Assembly (NCBI GenBank): GCA_009773355.1
Contig: WRPG01000042.1
Location: forward strand, 1-44,797
Length of the DNA stretch: 44,797 nucleotides
Source: Limisphaerales bacterium
Lineage (GTDB): Bacteria > Verrucomicrobiota > Verrucomicrobiia > Limisphaerales > SXTU01
Direction of reading: 5' to 3'
Shown here: positions 8,253 to 15,861 of the stretch, one piece after another
How positions within the stretch are numbered: position 1 is the stretch's first letter
Layout: every line of letters starts with the position of its first letter
Notes under the pieces: generated by a model
What the model was told of the DNA's origin: nothing
Databases searched by the model: none
The model's input: only the letters and a program-made list of their open reading frames with translations
Made by a program: the position numbers and the translations under genes

Positions 8253-8848
8253 CACCGTCCTCCCAGCGGCACCGGCCCGCCGGCATACACGTAGATCGCC
8301 ACCACCCCGCACCACAGCGCCACCACGGTGACATCCGCCGCCACGGCCACCGGCGTCATCGCCACGCGGAAGGCCGTGCTGCGCTGGTCCACGTAGGTGG
8401 GCAGCCGGTGCGGCCCGTCGGCCACGCCGTCGCGCACGATGGTGAAGCACTTGTGGTCCGCCGCGAGCGCGAGATACAGCGGCGCGGCGGGCGCCGGCTC
8501 GCCGTGGATGATGACCGGAACCTCGATCCAGTCCGCGCCCGGAGCGGGGTTGGTGAAGCCGGGTTTGCGCTGCCGCGCCAGCGACTTCGCGCTGTCCGGC
8601 AGGAAGAACGCGCGCCGCCGGACGGAGCTGTCCTTCTCGCATCGCTCATCATACGAGACCAGGAGGCGCGGCGAGGGCGGGCGCTGGAAGGATTTCACCG
8701 CCCTGGTCCCCGCCGGCTCGTAATGGTCCGTGAGGCTCGGGTCCGACCACAACTTGTGCGTGAGGCTGTGTTCCTCGTAGGTCTGGCAGCCGGTGAACGG
8801 CAGCGCGCCGGCCAGCAGCAGGGCGGTGGGGACGCGCGGCGATCTCAT
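8252..8848 (-). CDS. Hypothetical lipoprotein
   Basis: A 198-residue protein of no family I recognise. The start (MRSPRVPTALLLAGAL) leads to PFTGC, a lipobox with the acylated cysteine at residue 21, so it is probably an envelope lipoprotein. A hydrophobic stretch near the C-terminus (VAVAADVTVVALWCGVVAIYVYAGG) could be a membrane segment, giving anchors at both ends. The middle contains a dense run of charged residues and ends of short beta-like segments without known motifs. It is translationally coupled to the downstream rhodanese gene. It is divergent from the RbsD-like gene, with 58 bp between the starts. Confidence 0.7.
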   Translation of the reverse strand: MRSPRVPTALLLAGALPFTGCQTYEEHSLTHKLWSDPSLTDHYEPAGTRAVKSFQRPPSPRLLVSYDERCEKDSSVRRRAFFLPDSAKSLARQRKPGFTNPAPGADWIEVPVIIHGEPAPAAPLYLALAADHKCFTIVRDGVADGPHRLPTYVDQRSTAFRVAMTPVAVAADVTVVALWCGVVAIYVYAGGPVPLGGR

Positions 8849-8906
8849 GCGGTGTGCGGCATGGAAACATCCTTCCCCCGCCGCCGCAAGCGGACCATTC
8901 TGCGCC

Positions 8907-9305
8907 ATGCTCATCACCGGCATCCTCAACCCCGCCCTCGTCTCGCTCCTGGCGCGTGTGCGGCACACGAACACGCTCGTCATCGCCGACCGCGGCTTCC
9001 CGCTCTGGCCGGGCCTCGAGACGGTGGACATCTCGCTCGTGGACAACATCCCGACCGTGCTGCAAGTGCTCGCCGCCGTGCGCCAGAACTTCGTGGTCGG
9101 GCAGGCCCACATGGCGCAGGAGTTCCTCAAGGAAAACTCGCGCGGGACGAAGAACGCCTTCCTCCGCGCGCTGCGCGGTTGCGAGGTGGCCTTCGAGCCG
9201 CACGAGCAGTTGCGTCAGCGCGTGCCCAAGGCCATCGGCATCATCCGCACCGGCGACACGATTCAGTATGCAAACATGGTGCTGGTGTCGGGGAGGGTGG
9301 AATGA
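8907..9305 (+). CDS. RbsD/FucU family sugar mutarotase-like protein
   Basis: A 132-residue protein of the RbsD/FucU family, which interconverts anomeric or pyranose/furanose forms of sugars such as ribose and fucose. From the ATG at 8907 the catalytic residues fall at the family numbering: His 20 (RVRHTN) and Asp 28 (IADRG). The motif ISLVDNIPTVLQVL and the C-terminal IRTGDTIQYANMVLVSG, with its YAN segment, are typical. An ATG further upstream (8793) would run into the divergent lipoprotein gene and is rejected. No sugar transporter or kinase lies next to it, so it is unclear which sugar it serves. Confidence 0.9.
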   Translation: MLITGILNPALVSLLARVRHTNTLVIADRGFPLWPGLETVDISLVDNIPTVLQVLAAVRQNFVVGQAHMAQEFLKENSRGTKNAFLRALRGCEVAFEPHEQLRQRVPKAIGIIRTGDTIQYANMVLVSGRVE

Positions 9306-9398
9306 GGCGTAATACGTAATGCGTAAAACGTAAGGACCAAAGAACCTCGGAACGCGCCCGGCGCTCCGCTTTACGCCTTACGTTTTACGCATTACGCC
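9305..9398. repeat. Palindromic element of the CGTAATGCGTAAAACGTAAGG family, copy 1
   Basis: The left arm (about 9305-9335, containing GCGTAATGCGTAAAACG) pairs with the right arm (9376-9398, CCTTACGTTTTACGCATT and on). The centre contains GGCGCTCCGC. A second copy with the same arms and the same central GGCGCTCCGC lies at 36379-36468. It sits between the stops of the RbsD-like gene and the convergent sigma gene, so it may also act as a two-way terminator. Confidence 0.88.
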
Positions 9399-9405
9399 CC
9401 GCGCC

Positions 9406-10662
9406 TCATCCGCCGCACTCGCGGATGCGCCGGGCGAGAAACTCCCGCTCCGCCGGCAGCGCGGCAAGAGACTCGGCTTTGCGGAAGTGCGCCAATGCCT
9501 CGCTCTGGTTGCCCAACTCGGCGTTGAGCGTGCCGCGCACGGCGTGGAGAAAGTGATACGACTCCAGCGTCGCGCGCCCGGGGATGGCTTCAATCGCGTC
9601 GAGACCGGCCTGCGCGCCGTGGACACGGGCGACGGCGACCGCGCGGTTCAACGCGACCACCGGCGACGGGTTCAACCGCACCAACTGGTCGTAGAGCGCG
9701 AGGATGCGCGGCCAGTCGGTCGCGGCGTCATCGGCGGCGGTGCTGTGGCAGGCGGCGATGCCGGCTTCGAGGTGATACTCGCTCACCGCATCGCCCGTCG
9801 CGGCCAGTGCGAGATAATGGATGCCGCGTTGAATCATCGCCGGGTTCCACGTGCGCCGGTCCTGCTCGTGAAGCCGGAGAAGATTGCCCGCGTCGTCGGT
9901 GCGCGCGGGGAGGCGCGCGGCGTTGAGCAGCATGAGCGCGAGCAGCGCGTGCGTGCGCGGTGCGCGGGTGGCGGGATGCGCGGCGAGCAGCAGCCCGAGG
10001 CGGATGGCCTCGTGGCACAGCTCCTCGCGCACGAGGCGTTCGCCGGCGGAGGCCTTGTAGCCCTCGTTGAACAGCAGGTAGAGCGTGCCCAGCACGCCGT
10101 CGAGCCGCGCGGGCAGCTCCTCCGGGCCGGGCACGGCGAAGGGCAGCGCCAGCTCGCGGATGCGTTGCCGAGCCCGGACGAGGCGCTTGGCGATGGCGGC
10201 CTCGCTCGTGAGGAAGGCGGCGGCAATCTCCGCCGGGCTGAGGCCGCAGAGCGTGCGCAGCGCGAGCGCAGTCTGCGCTTCGGCGGAAAGCTGCGGATGA
10301 CAACAGACGAAGAGCATCCGCAGCGTGTCGTCGGTGAACGCGCCCGTGTCCTCGACGCGCGCCTCGGGCGACGCACTCCACCGCTCGCGTTCGTGGGCGA
10401 TGCCTTCCTCCTTCTCCAGCCAGCGCTGCTCACGGCGCAGATGGTCGAGCGCGAGATTGCGCGCGGTGAGCGTCAGCCACGCGGCGGGATTCTCCGGCAC
10501 GCCGCGATACGGCCACGTCTGCAACGCGCGCACGAGCGCCTCCTGCACCACGTCCTCGGCGAGTTCGAGACGATGAACGCCGAGCTGGCCCGTGAGCATC
10601 GCCACGAGCCGCGCGCTCTCGCGACGGAACAAGTCCTCCGCAATGCTGGCGCTGCTGCTCAT
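9406..10662 (-). CDS. ECF42-type RNA polymerase sigma factor
   Basis: A 418-residue sigma-70 family protein with the layout of group ECF42: sigma domains 2 and 4 in the first half, then a long C-terminal extension (DUF6596 plus TPR-like helices). Region 2 includes AEDVVQEALVRALQTWP and ARNLALDHLRRE. Region 4 is LRTLCGLSPAEIAAAFLTSE with AIAKRLVRARQRI as the recognition helix. The extension has LYLLFNEGYKAS, typical of the group, and ends in a TPR-like segment (LNAELGNQSEALAHFRKAE). No anti-sigma gene is seen, as is usual for ECF42. The ATG overlaps the TfoX stop by four bases (ATGA). Members are typically linked to DGPF/YCII genes, as here. Confidence 0.92.
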   Translation of the reverse strand: MSSSASIAEDLFRRESARLVAMLTGQLGVHRLELAEDVVQEALVRALQTWPYRGVPENPAAWLTLTARNLALDHLRREQRWLEKEEGIAHERERWSASPEARVEDTGAFTDDTLRMLFVCCHPQLSAEAQTALALRTLCGLSPAEIAAAFLTSEAAIAKRLVRARQRIRELALPFAVPGPEELPARLDGVLGTLYLLFNEGYKASAGERLVREELCHEAIRLGLLLAAHPATRAPRTHALLALMLLNAARLPARTDDAGNLLRLHEQDRRTWNPAMIQRGIHYLALAATGDAVSEYHLEAGIAACHSTAADDAATDWPRILALYDQLVRLNPSPVVALNRAVAVARVHGAQAGLDAIEAIPGRATLESYHFLHAVRGTLNAELGNQSEALAHFRKAESLAALPAEREFLARRIRECGG

Positions 10663-11024
10663 CGGGAGCGGCGGGCTGAAGCGCTCCGCCGCTTGGACGC
10701 CTTGGCCTTGGGATTGAAGGCCAGCGCCAGTTCCAGCCAGGCCGCAAGCTGCGCGGCGGTTCCCGTGCCTTCCGGCTCGACGAACACAAAACCCCGCATC
10801 GGTCGCCCGGTGAAATCCATGGGTCGGCAGCCGGGCCGGCCCAGCGCCTCGGGCTCGGACGCCGGATCAATGCGCGCCATCAGCCTTCCGTCGGTGACGC
10901 CGGCGCACATCTTGCCGTTCACCATGAAGCACAGGCCGCCCATCATCCGCTTCGCCTCGAACGCGACGCCCCGGTCCCGGAACGCCTCGGTGATGCGGTC
11001 GGCAAGCTGCTGATTGTAGGCCAT
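10659..11024 (-). CDS. TfoX N-terminal domain protein
   Basis: A 121-residue protein with the TfoX/Sxy N-terminal domain (FEAKRMMGGLCFMVNGKMCAGV, then RPMRGFVFVEPEG). TfoX itself regulates competence, but short solitary members such as this have no proven role and often sit in ECF42/DGPF clusters. The C-terminus is basic (KAKASKRRSASARRSR). The ATG at 11024 is chosen because the domain starts directly after it; the longer reading to 11126 adds a low-complexity arginine-rich stretch. The stop overlaps the sigma factor start by four bases. The next gene upstream ends 5 bp away, so these belong to one transcription unit. Confidence 0.85.
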   Translation of the reverse strand: MAYNQQLADRITEAFRDRGVAFEAKRMMGGLCFMVNGKMCAGVTDGRLMARIDPASEPEALGRPGCRPMDFTGRPMRGFVFVEPEGTGTAAQLAAWLELALAFNPKAKASKRRSASARRSR

Positions 11025-11029
11025 GCGAG

Positions 11030-11428
11030 TCAGGCCGCGCTCATCGCCTTCACCTCGGCCATCGGGCGGCAGAGGTCGGCGACGGGGCGCACCTCGATTT
11101 GCACGCCGTGGGCGAGGATGGGGCACGCCTGTGCGAGGCGCACCGCCTCGTCCAAGCTGGACACGGCGAGCAGGAAGTAGCCGGCGATGGCCTCCTTCGA
11201 CTCGGCGAACGCGCCGTCGGTGACGGCCGCGCCCTTTGCGCCGGAGACGACCTTGCCCTCCTCGACGAGCGGTTGCGCGCCGCGGTGGACACCGGCCTTC
11301 ACCAAACCGTCCACCCAGGCGTAGAAGTCGGTCATCGCGCGCTGCAACTCGGCGGGCGACATGCCGGCGCTCCAGTGGGTGCCGCGAATGAGCAGCAGGT
11401 ATTCGTCGGTGGGTTTCTGTGGGTTCAT
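11030..11428 (-). CDS. YCII-related (DGPF) protein, paralogue 1
   Basis: A 132-residue YCII-like protein with a ferredoxin-like alpha/beta fold and unknown biochemical role. It begins MNPQKPTDEYLLLIRG; the usual DGPF signature appears as DGAF in TDGAFAESKEAIAGY. The C-terminal part (CPILAHGVQIEVRP) is shared with the other two paralogues in this cluster. Its first codons share 24 identical bases with the start of the paralogue at 12101-12532 and are close to those of the remnant at 11967-12074, which points to duplication or gene conversion. It lies 5 bp upstream of the TfoX gene and is probably cotranscribed with the sigma factor. Confidence 0.9.
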   Translation of the reverse strand: MNPQKPTDEYLLLIRGTHWSAGMSPAELQRAMTDFYAWVDGLVKAGVHRGAQPLVEEGKVVSGAKGAAVTDGAFAESKEAIAGYFLLAVSSLDEAVRLAQACPILAHGVQIEVRPVADLCRPMAEVKAMSAA

Positions 11429-11489
11429 GGTTGGGTCGGGCAGGGGAGTTTCAAACGCGCTTGGATGATGCGACAAGAAGCAACCGGGT

Positions 11490-11939
11490 TCACTTCGGAT
11501 TGGCGGGCCGCACGGTAATCATCCAACCCACGCCGAAGCGGTCTTCAAGCATCCCGAAGCGCGACGCCCAGAAGGTCTTGGCCAGCGGCATCCGCACCTG
11601 ACCGCCATCGGCCAGGGCGGCGAACACGCGTTCTGCCTCGGCCTCGGTCGCGACCGAGAGCGAGAGCGAAAAGCCTTGGAAGCTCGTCTTGTCCGGACCG
11701 CAGCCGTCCGAGGCCATCAGCGTGGTCGCGCCGACGCGGAAGCTGGCGTGCATGATTTTGCTCTCAAAGCCGGGTGCCAACATGCCGGGCTGGCACGGTT
11801 CCGGGCTGTCTTTGAACCGCATCATCATCTCCACCTCCGCGCCGATGGCCTGGCGGTAGAATTCGATGGCCTCCTCACAGCGGCCATTGAAGAAGAGATA
11901 GGGTTGGACGAAGCGGTTGTCTTTCGGGGTGTTGCTCAT
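11490..11939 (-). CDS. VOC family protein (PhnB-like)
   Basis: A 149-residue member of the vicinal oxygen chelate superfamily, PhnB/3-demethylubiquinone methyltransferase-like branch. Visible features are VQPYLFFNGRCEEAIEFYRQ at the N-terminus, KIMHASFRVGATTLMASDG in the middle and the closing GMLEDRFGVGWMITV. Despite the branch name, such proteins have no shown methyltransferase activity. They are common in ECF42/DGPF clusters. The neighbours on both sides are YCII genes or remnants on the same strand, with a 61 bp gap downstream. Confidence 0.9.
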   Translation of the reverse strand: MSNTPKDNRFVQPYLFFNGRCEEAIEFYRQAIGAEVEMMMRFKDSPEPCQPGMLAPGFESKIMHASFRVGATTLMASDGCGPDKTSFQGFSLSLSVATEAEAERVFAALADGGQVRMPLAKTFWASRFGMLEDRFGVGWMITVRPANPK

Positions 11940-11966
11940 GTGATGATGGGTGGTTGCTGCACTGGT

Positions 11967-12074
11967 TCAACGAACAGCCGGGCAGGGCGAGGGCGGGGTT
12001 TGAATAGTTGCTTCAGCGGAGTGCGTGCCGCGCATGAGCAGGGGGTATTCGTCGGTGCGGTTTTGTGGGTTCAT
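11967..12074 (-). pseudogene. Truncated YCII/DGPF gene remnant (5' end only)
   Basis: The reading from the ATG at 12074 gives MNPQNRTDEYPLLMRGTH, closely matching the first 18 residues of the intact paralogue at 11030-11428 (MNPQKPTDEYLLLIRGTH). It then diverges into 17 unrelated residues and stops. The DNA match covers about 53 bases with some seven differences. The remaining hundred or so codons of the gene are missing. This is a degraded tandem duplicate, or what is left after recombination between paralogues. It might still be translated as a 35-residue peptide. Confidence 0.8.
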
Positions 12075-12100
12075 GGTGGCGAGGGTTGAGGGTTGATGAG

Positions 12101-12532
12101 TCAAGCCGCCGCAAGGGTCGGCTGTTCGCGAAGGCGCTGGACGATGGGGCACTCCGCAAGCACGGGCCGCACTTCGATGGTGATGCCGTGGCCCAGGGTC
12201 GGGCACTTGCGGGCAATGGCCACGGCGGCAGCAAGGTCAGCCACCTCCACCGCGAGATAGCCGCCGATGATTTCCTTGGCTTCGACGAACGGGCCGTCCG
12301 CCACGGCCCGCACCTGGTGCTCCGAGACGACGCTCCCCGCCCGGGCGAGCGGGCTTCCTCCGCGCATGACGCCCGCCTGTTGCAAGCCCTCGATCCACGC
12401 CGTCAACCGGTCCAGGACGCGCTGAGTTTCCTCGCGGGACAGGCCTTCGTCCCAGTCGTGGCCGCGGAAGAAGAGCATGAATGGTGAGCCGGGGTTCGGA
12501 GTGTGATGGTCGGTGGGTTTCTGTGGGTTCAT
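12101..12532 (-). CDS. YCII-related (DGPF) protein, paralogue 2
   Basis: A 143-residue YCII-like protein with a perfect DGPF signature (ADGPFVEAKEIIGGYLAVE). The body (FMLFFRGHDWDEGLSREE) aligns with the family, but the first 18 residues (MNPQKPTDHHTPNPGSPF) look like the start of paralogue 1 joined to a different body. The DNA shows 24 identical bases at this start and at 11406-11429. The likely native start may therefore have been replaced by gene conversion. Its start codon overlaps the stop of the next YCII gene upstream by four bases (ATGA), so translation is coupled. Confidence 0.9.
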   Translation of the reverse strand: MNPQKPTDHHTPNPGSPFMLFFRGHDWDEGLSREETQRVLDRLTAWIEGLQQAGVMRGGSPLARAGSVVSEHQVRAVADGPFVEAKEIIGGYLAVEVADLAAAVAIARKCPTLGHGITIEVRPVLAECPIVQRLREQPTLAAA

Positions 12533-12921
12533 GCGTTCGGCGTTTCGTTGGTGACGTTGTAGGCGGAGGCGCGCTCGGCTTCGAGCGGGCGGATTTCAAA
12601 GCGCAGGCCGTGTGGAATGCACGGGTTCTGCGCGGCGAGTTCGGCGGCTGCGCGCAGGCTGCGCGCCACGATAATCCAGTAGCCGCCGATGATTTCCTTG
12701 GCCTCGCCGAACGGGCCGTCGGTGGCGATGCCCGATTTGGAAACGAGGGCCGCCTCAGTGCCCAGCCGTGAACCGGGCTTGAACTCGCCAGCTTTCACGT
12801 TGCGCTCATACCACTCGTAAAACTTCGCGATGGCGGCCTCGATGTCCGCTTTCGCGGCATCCTTGTCCCACTGACCTCGGGACAGGACGAGGTAGTCGTG
12901 GCGGGATTCCTTTGTATTCAT
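12529..12921 (-). CDS. YCII-related (DGPF) protein, paralogue 3
   Basis: A 130-residue YCII-like protein with an intact DGPF signature (TDGPFGEAKEIIGGYWIIV) and the family's later CIPHGLRFEIRP segment. It is clearly more distant from paralogues 1 and 2 at the N-terminus (MNTKESRHDYLVLSRGQWDK). The gene lies 22 bp downstream of the DUF1579 gene and overlaps the next YCII gene by four bases. The biochemical function of the family is unknown; YciI-type proteins have a conserved His-Asp pair thought to be catalytic, but I cannot place that pair here with certainty. Confidence 0.9.
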   Translation of the reverse strand: MNTKESRHDYLVLSRGQWDKDAAKADIEAAIAKFYEWYERNVKAGEFKPGSRLGTEAALVSKSGIATDGPFGEAKEIIGGYWIIVARSLRAAAELAAQNPCIPHGLRFEIRPLEAERASAYNVTNETPNA

Positions 12922-12943
12922 GGTAACGAGGGGTTGATCTGGC

Positions 12944-13468
12944 TTAGTGCTTCACCCGCTTCATCGTGGTGGGATGCTCCGGCATTTCCTTGCCGTCCAT
13001 GAACGCCTTGCAGCTCGCCGTGATGGTGTCCGCATCCACGAATGTCAGCGTCAACGAGTGCATGTGCGACTCCTTGTTCACGTTGATGCCGCAGGTTTTG
13101 TCGAACGCGAACTTCATGGTCTTCGCCTGCGCGGATTCCAGCACCATGCCGGGCCGGTTGCCGAGCACGCAATAGTGCGTCAACGCCAGTTTCCCGTTCT
13201 TGTCGAAATACATGGTCGTCATCTCGTTGGGCGTGCCGGCAAAGACCTTTTCCTCCAGCACGCTGCCGCCGGCGATGAGCCGGTATTGGGAAACCATTTC
13301 CACCGGCCCCTGTCCCATGTCGGCTGTCCCCTTCCAGGTGCCGACGAGTGATTTCATGCGCTCAAATTCTGCCGAGGCGGGGGCGGCTTTGGGAGGCTCG
13401 GCCGCGTGGGTGAACGCGCTGGTCGCCAGCAGGAGGGTTGCACCGAGGGTGATGAGTTTTGTTTTCAT
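12944..13468 (-). CDS. DUF1579-like secreted protein
   Basis: A 174-residue exported protein. The signal peptide is MKTKLITLGATLLLATSAFTHAAE. The core has MKSLVGTWKGTADMGQGPVEM, YRLIAGGSVLEEKVFAGTP and TMYFDKNGKLALTHYC, a pattern of DUF1579-type lipocalin-like beta-barrel domains. The C-terminus is short (TTMKRVKH). Members of this family turn up repeatedly in DGPF clusters, but their ligand is unknown. It is the first gene of the tightly spaced YCII stretch; the 124 bp between it and the MoaD-like gene contains nothing I can assign. Confidence 0.85.
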   Translation of the reverse strand: MKTKLITLGATLLLATSAFTHAAEPPKAAPASAEFERMKSLVGTWKGTADMGQGPVEMVSQYRLIAGGSVLEEKVFAGTPNEMTTMYFDKNGKLALTHYCVLGNRPGMVLESAQAKTMKFAFDKTCGINVNKESHMHSLTLTFVDADTITASCKAFMDGKEMPEHPTTMKRVKH

Positions 13469-13592
13469 GAGTTTCCAGTTTTGTTGTTTTGCTTTTTTGC
13501 CGGTTGCTCAACCAGCTTCATGAACCCGACGAACGGGCCTGGCTCACGAGGACATTGCTCGAAAAGTATTTCAGCGGAACGCGCCGGCCCGC

Positions 13593-13889
13593 TCACCCAC
13601 CCGCCATCGCGCCGACGACCAGGAACGGCTCGGTGCCATTGACCACCGCCTCGGGCAGCGGCGAGTCCGGCGGGTCGAGGGACAAGTCTTCCTTGCAGGC
13701 GAAGAAGCGGATGAACGGGCGGCGCTTGAGCGTGCCGTGGTCGCGAATCGTCCCGCGCAGCACGGGGAAGCGGGCTTCCAGCGCGTCGAGCACGGCGGCG
13801 GGCGTGACGGGCGCGGGAACTTCGAGCTGCACCTCGCCGTCCACGCGCGCGAGGTTGCGAAGATGAAAGGGCAGCACGACGCGAATCAT
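13593..13889 (-). CDS. MoaD/ThiS family ubiquitin-like protein
   Basis: A 98-residue protein of the MoaD/ThiS fold. It has the N-terminal beta strand [15 protein letters not shown], the helix segment [12 protein letters not shown], and ends in the Gly-Gly tail (VVGAMAGG) that is adenylated and thiocarboxylated in sulfur-carrier proteins. No partner E1-like enzyme (MoeB/ThiF) or MoaE is nearby, so the carrier role is inferred from the tail alone. The neighbouring upstream gene encodes a BNR-repeat protein; I recall this pairing from other bacteria, but the functional link is unknown. A REP-like pair lies between the two genes. Confidence 0.85.
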   Translation of the reverse strand: MIRVVLPFHLRNLARVDGEVQLEVPAPVTPAAVLDALEARFPVLRGTIRDHGTLKRRPFIRFFACKEDLSLDPPDSPLPEAVVNGTEPFLVVGAMAGG

Positions 13890-13895
13890 GGCATA

Positions 13896-13999
13896 GGAGC
13901 GCGGCGTTCACGCCGCTTCAAGGTGGAGCGAAAAGGTAGGTTCCGAGCTTTCCACATCGCGCTCGTCCGGACGCTGAAGCGGGCTGAAGCCCGCGCGCC
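13896..13999. repeat. Inverted pair of GCGG(CG/GC)TTCA hairpins
   Basis: Two hairpins face each other: 13901-13916 GCGGCG-ttca-CGCCGC and 13979-13994 GCGGGC-tgaa-GCCCGC. Read from opposite strands they share the loop TTCA and the flanking CTTCA, but the inner stem bases differ and still pair. That is a compensatory change. The pair lies between the BNR-repeat gene and the MoaD-like gene. Confidence 0.82.
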
Positions 14000-14013
14000 T
14001 GTGCCGTTTGCGC

Positions 14014-15180
14014 TCACTTCAACGTCTGCACCTCGACCGACAGCACGCCCGGCAGATGGTCCGCGATGCTGGTCCAGTTGTCGCCGCCATCCGGCGAGCA
14101 ATAGACCTGGCCGCCCGTCGTGCCGAAATACACACCGCACGGGTCGAGCGAGTCGGTGGCCATCGCGTCGCGCAGGACGTTCACGTAGCAGTCCTTCTGC
14201 GGCAGGCCCTTCGTGAGCGGCTCCCATTCGTTGCCGCCGGTCTTGCTGCGATAGACGCGGAGCTTGCCGTCCGGCGGGTAGTGCAGCGAGTCGCTCGTGA
14301 TGGGCACCACGTAAATCGTCTCCGGCTCGTGCGCGTGGACATCAATCGGGAAGCCAAAGTCGCTCGGCAGATTGCCGCTGACCTGCGTCCACTGGTCGCC
14401 GGCGTTGTCGGTGCGCAGGACGTTCCAGTGCTTCTGCATGAAGAGCACGTCCGGCCGCGACGGATGGTGCGCGATGCGATGCACGCAATGGCCGACTTCC
14501 GCGTCCGGGTCGGGCAGCTCGTATTGCGATTTGAGGCCGCGATTGATGGGCTTCCAAGTTTTCCCGCCGTCGTCGGTGCGGAACGCGCCCGCCGCCGAGA
14601 TGGCGATGTAAATGCGGTTCGGGTTCGTTGGGTCGAGCAGGATGGTGTGCAGGCCCATGCCGCCCGCGCCGGGCTGCCAGAGATGGCCCTTCGCCTGACG
14701 CAGACCGGGGAGTTCCTTCCAAGTCTTGCCGCCGTCGGTGGTCTTGAAAATCGCCGCGTCCTCCGCGCCCGCGTAGGCGGTGTCCGGGTCGGTGTGCGAC
14801 GGCTCGATGTGCCAGATGCGCTTGAACTCCCACGGATGCTGCGAGCCGTCGTAGAACTTGTGCGTGCCTACCTCACCTTCGTAGGCGAACTCGTTGCTCT
14901 TTCCCTTCGGCATCCCGTCCGGCCCCATCAAGTCCTCGGGCTTGGTGCCGGGCGGGTTCCACGTCTTCCCGCCGTCGTCAGAGCGCTGGATGATTTGGCC
15001 GAACCATGCGCTGGTCTGCGACGCGTAAATGCGGTTCGGGTCCAGCGGCGAGGCTTTGAGATGATACATCTCCCAGCCGCCGAACAGCGGGCCGTTGACT
15101 TCCCAGTTTTTTCGCGTGCCATCCGCCGTGAGGATGAACGCGCCCTTCTTCGTGCCGACAAGGACTCGGATGGTGCTCAT
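14014..15180 (-). CDS. BNR/YVTN-type beta-propeller protein
   Basis: A 388-residue protein built of BNR-type repeats, the short Asp-box hairpins found in sialidases and photosystem II stability factors. Boxes are visible as [24 protein letters not shown] and SPDGGDNW, spaced by about 60-90 residues. There is no signal peptide (it begins [17 protein letters not shown]), so the protein is probably cytoplasmic, unlike true sialidases. No catalytic residues for sialidase can be assigned, so I do not call it an enzyme. It lies upstream of the MoaD-like gene on the same strand, with an inverted repeat just before its start codon. Confidence 0.85.
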   Translation of the reverse strand: MSTIRVLVGTKKGAFILTADGTRKNWEVNGPLFGGWEMYHLKASPLDPNRIYASQTSAWFGQIIQRSDDGGKTWNPPGTKPEDLMGPDGMPKGKSNEFAYEGEVGTHKFYDGSQHPWEFKRIWHIEPSHTDPDTAYAGAEDAAIFKTTDGGKTWKELPGLRQAKGHLWQPGAGGMGLHTILLDPTNPNRIYIAISAAGAFRTDDGGKTWKPINRGLKSQYELPDPDAEVGHCVHRIAHHPSRPDVLFMQKHWNVLRTDNAGDQWTQVSGNLPSDFGFPIDVHAHEPETIYVVPITSDSLHYPPDGKLRVYRSKTGGNEWEPLTKGLPQKDCYVNVLRDAMATDSLDPCGVYFGTTGGQVYCSPDGGDNWTSIADHLPGVLSVEVQTLK

Positions 15181-15205
15181 GTTTGTTTATGGGTTGAACC
15201 GATTG

Positions 15206-15268
15206 TGACAAGCGAATGGGGACAAACGAATGAGGAACCAGAATTCGCTTGTCCCCATTCGTTTGTCA
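15206..15268. repeat. Inverted repeat, CGAATGGGGACAA type
   Basis: Arm 15206-15232 pairs with 15242-15268 at 24 of 27 positions, with a 9-base loop. Each arm contains CGAATGGGGACAA. It lies just upstream of the BNR-repeat gene (start 15180) and downstream of the SRPBCC gene. The sequence GAAAATCATT that follows it (15273-15282) recurs in part at 16042-16056 as its reverse complement, which suggests the same repeat family there. Confidence 0.8.
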
Positions 15269-15277
15269 TTCTGAAAA

Positions 15278-15841
15278 TCATTGACCCGCCTGCGTCACCT
15301 TCGCCGGCGCGGGCGGCGCGGCGACGACCGCCTTCAAGTTCTTGAACCCCTGCTCGAACTGGTCGCCGCACATTTTCTCGCAGTCCACGAAGAGGCTGAA
15401 CGCCTTGGCCATGAAACCGTTCTTGCTGTCCATCGCCCACGTCACCTGCGTGCCGCCGGCCTCGGGCTTGAGGGTGAACACCACGTCGCTGACGCCCTCC
15501 ATCGGCTTGAGAAACGCCAGCTTGATGCGCACCAACTCGGGCGACTTGCTCTCTGTGATGGTCATGCTGCCCACGCCCACGTCATTATTCCCGTCCCAGG
15601 AGAACTTCGCGCCCACACCTGCGACCGGCCCCTCGAACGCCACCTTGCAGTTCGGATCAATCTTGGCCCACGGCGACCATTCCTGCCATTTCTTCAGGTC
15701 GTTGACGTAGGGGAAGACCGCGTCCGGCGCGGCTGGAATGCTGGCCGAACGCACCACGCGGAAGTCCGTCGGCCGCGTGGCGACGACGATGACAAACACG
15801 ACGATGACGACGGCGAGGCCGAGGAGGATTTTCTTGAGCAT
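15278..15841 (-). CDS. SRPBCC family protein, membrane-anchored
   Basis: A 187-residue protein with one N-terminal membrane helix (LLGLAVVIVVFVIVVATRP) followed by an SRPBCC/polyketide-cyclase-like domain: ASIPAAPDAVFPYVNDLKKWQEWSPWAK, then KFSWDGNNDVGVGSMTI and GGTQVTWAMDSKNGF. This fold binds hydrophobic ligands; its function is unknown here. The last 15 residues are rich in alanine and proline and end just where a repeat element starts, so the repeat may provide the natural stop. It belongs by position to the DGPF-type cluster, in which SRPBCC proteins are common. Confidence 0.85.
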   Translation of the reverse strand: MLKKILLGLAVVIVVFVIVVATRPTDFRVVRSASIPAAPDAVFPYVNDLKKWQEWSPWAKIDPNCKVAFEGPVAGVGAKFSWDGNNDVGVGSMTITESKSPELVRIKLAFLKPMEGVSDVVFTLKPEAGGTQVTWAMDSKNGFMAKAFSLFVDCEKMCGDQFEQGFKNLKAVVAAPPAPAKVTQAGQ

Positions 15842-15861
15842 GGCGGGAGGTGGGTTGTGGG

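Noticed and set aside
9487-11013. 508-codon plus-strand reading opposite the sigma factor and TfoX genes
   Set aside because: It spans two well-supported genes on the other strand and shows no domain, so it is a product of high GC content.
13469-13592. Possible tail of another gene on the minus strand
   Set aside because: A short reading (MKLVEQPAKKQNNKTG) exists before the DUF1579 start, but it has no family match and is too short to support.
14014-15180. True sialidase call for the BNR-repeat protein
   Set aside because: BNR boxes alone do not show sialidase activity; it lacks a signal peptide and I cannot place the catalytic residues.
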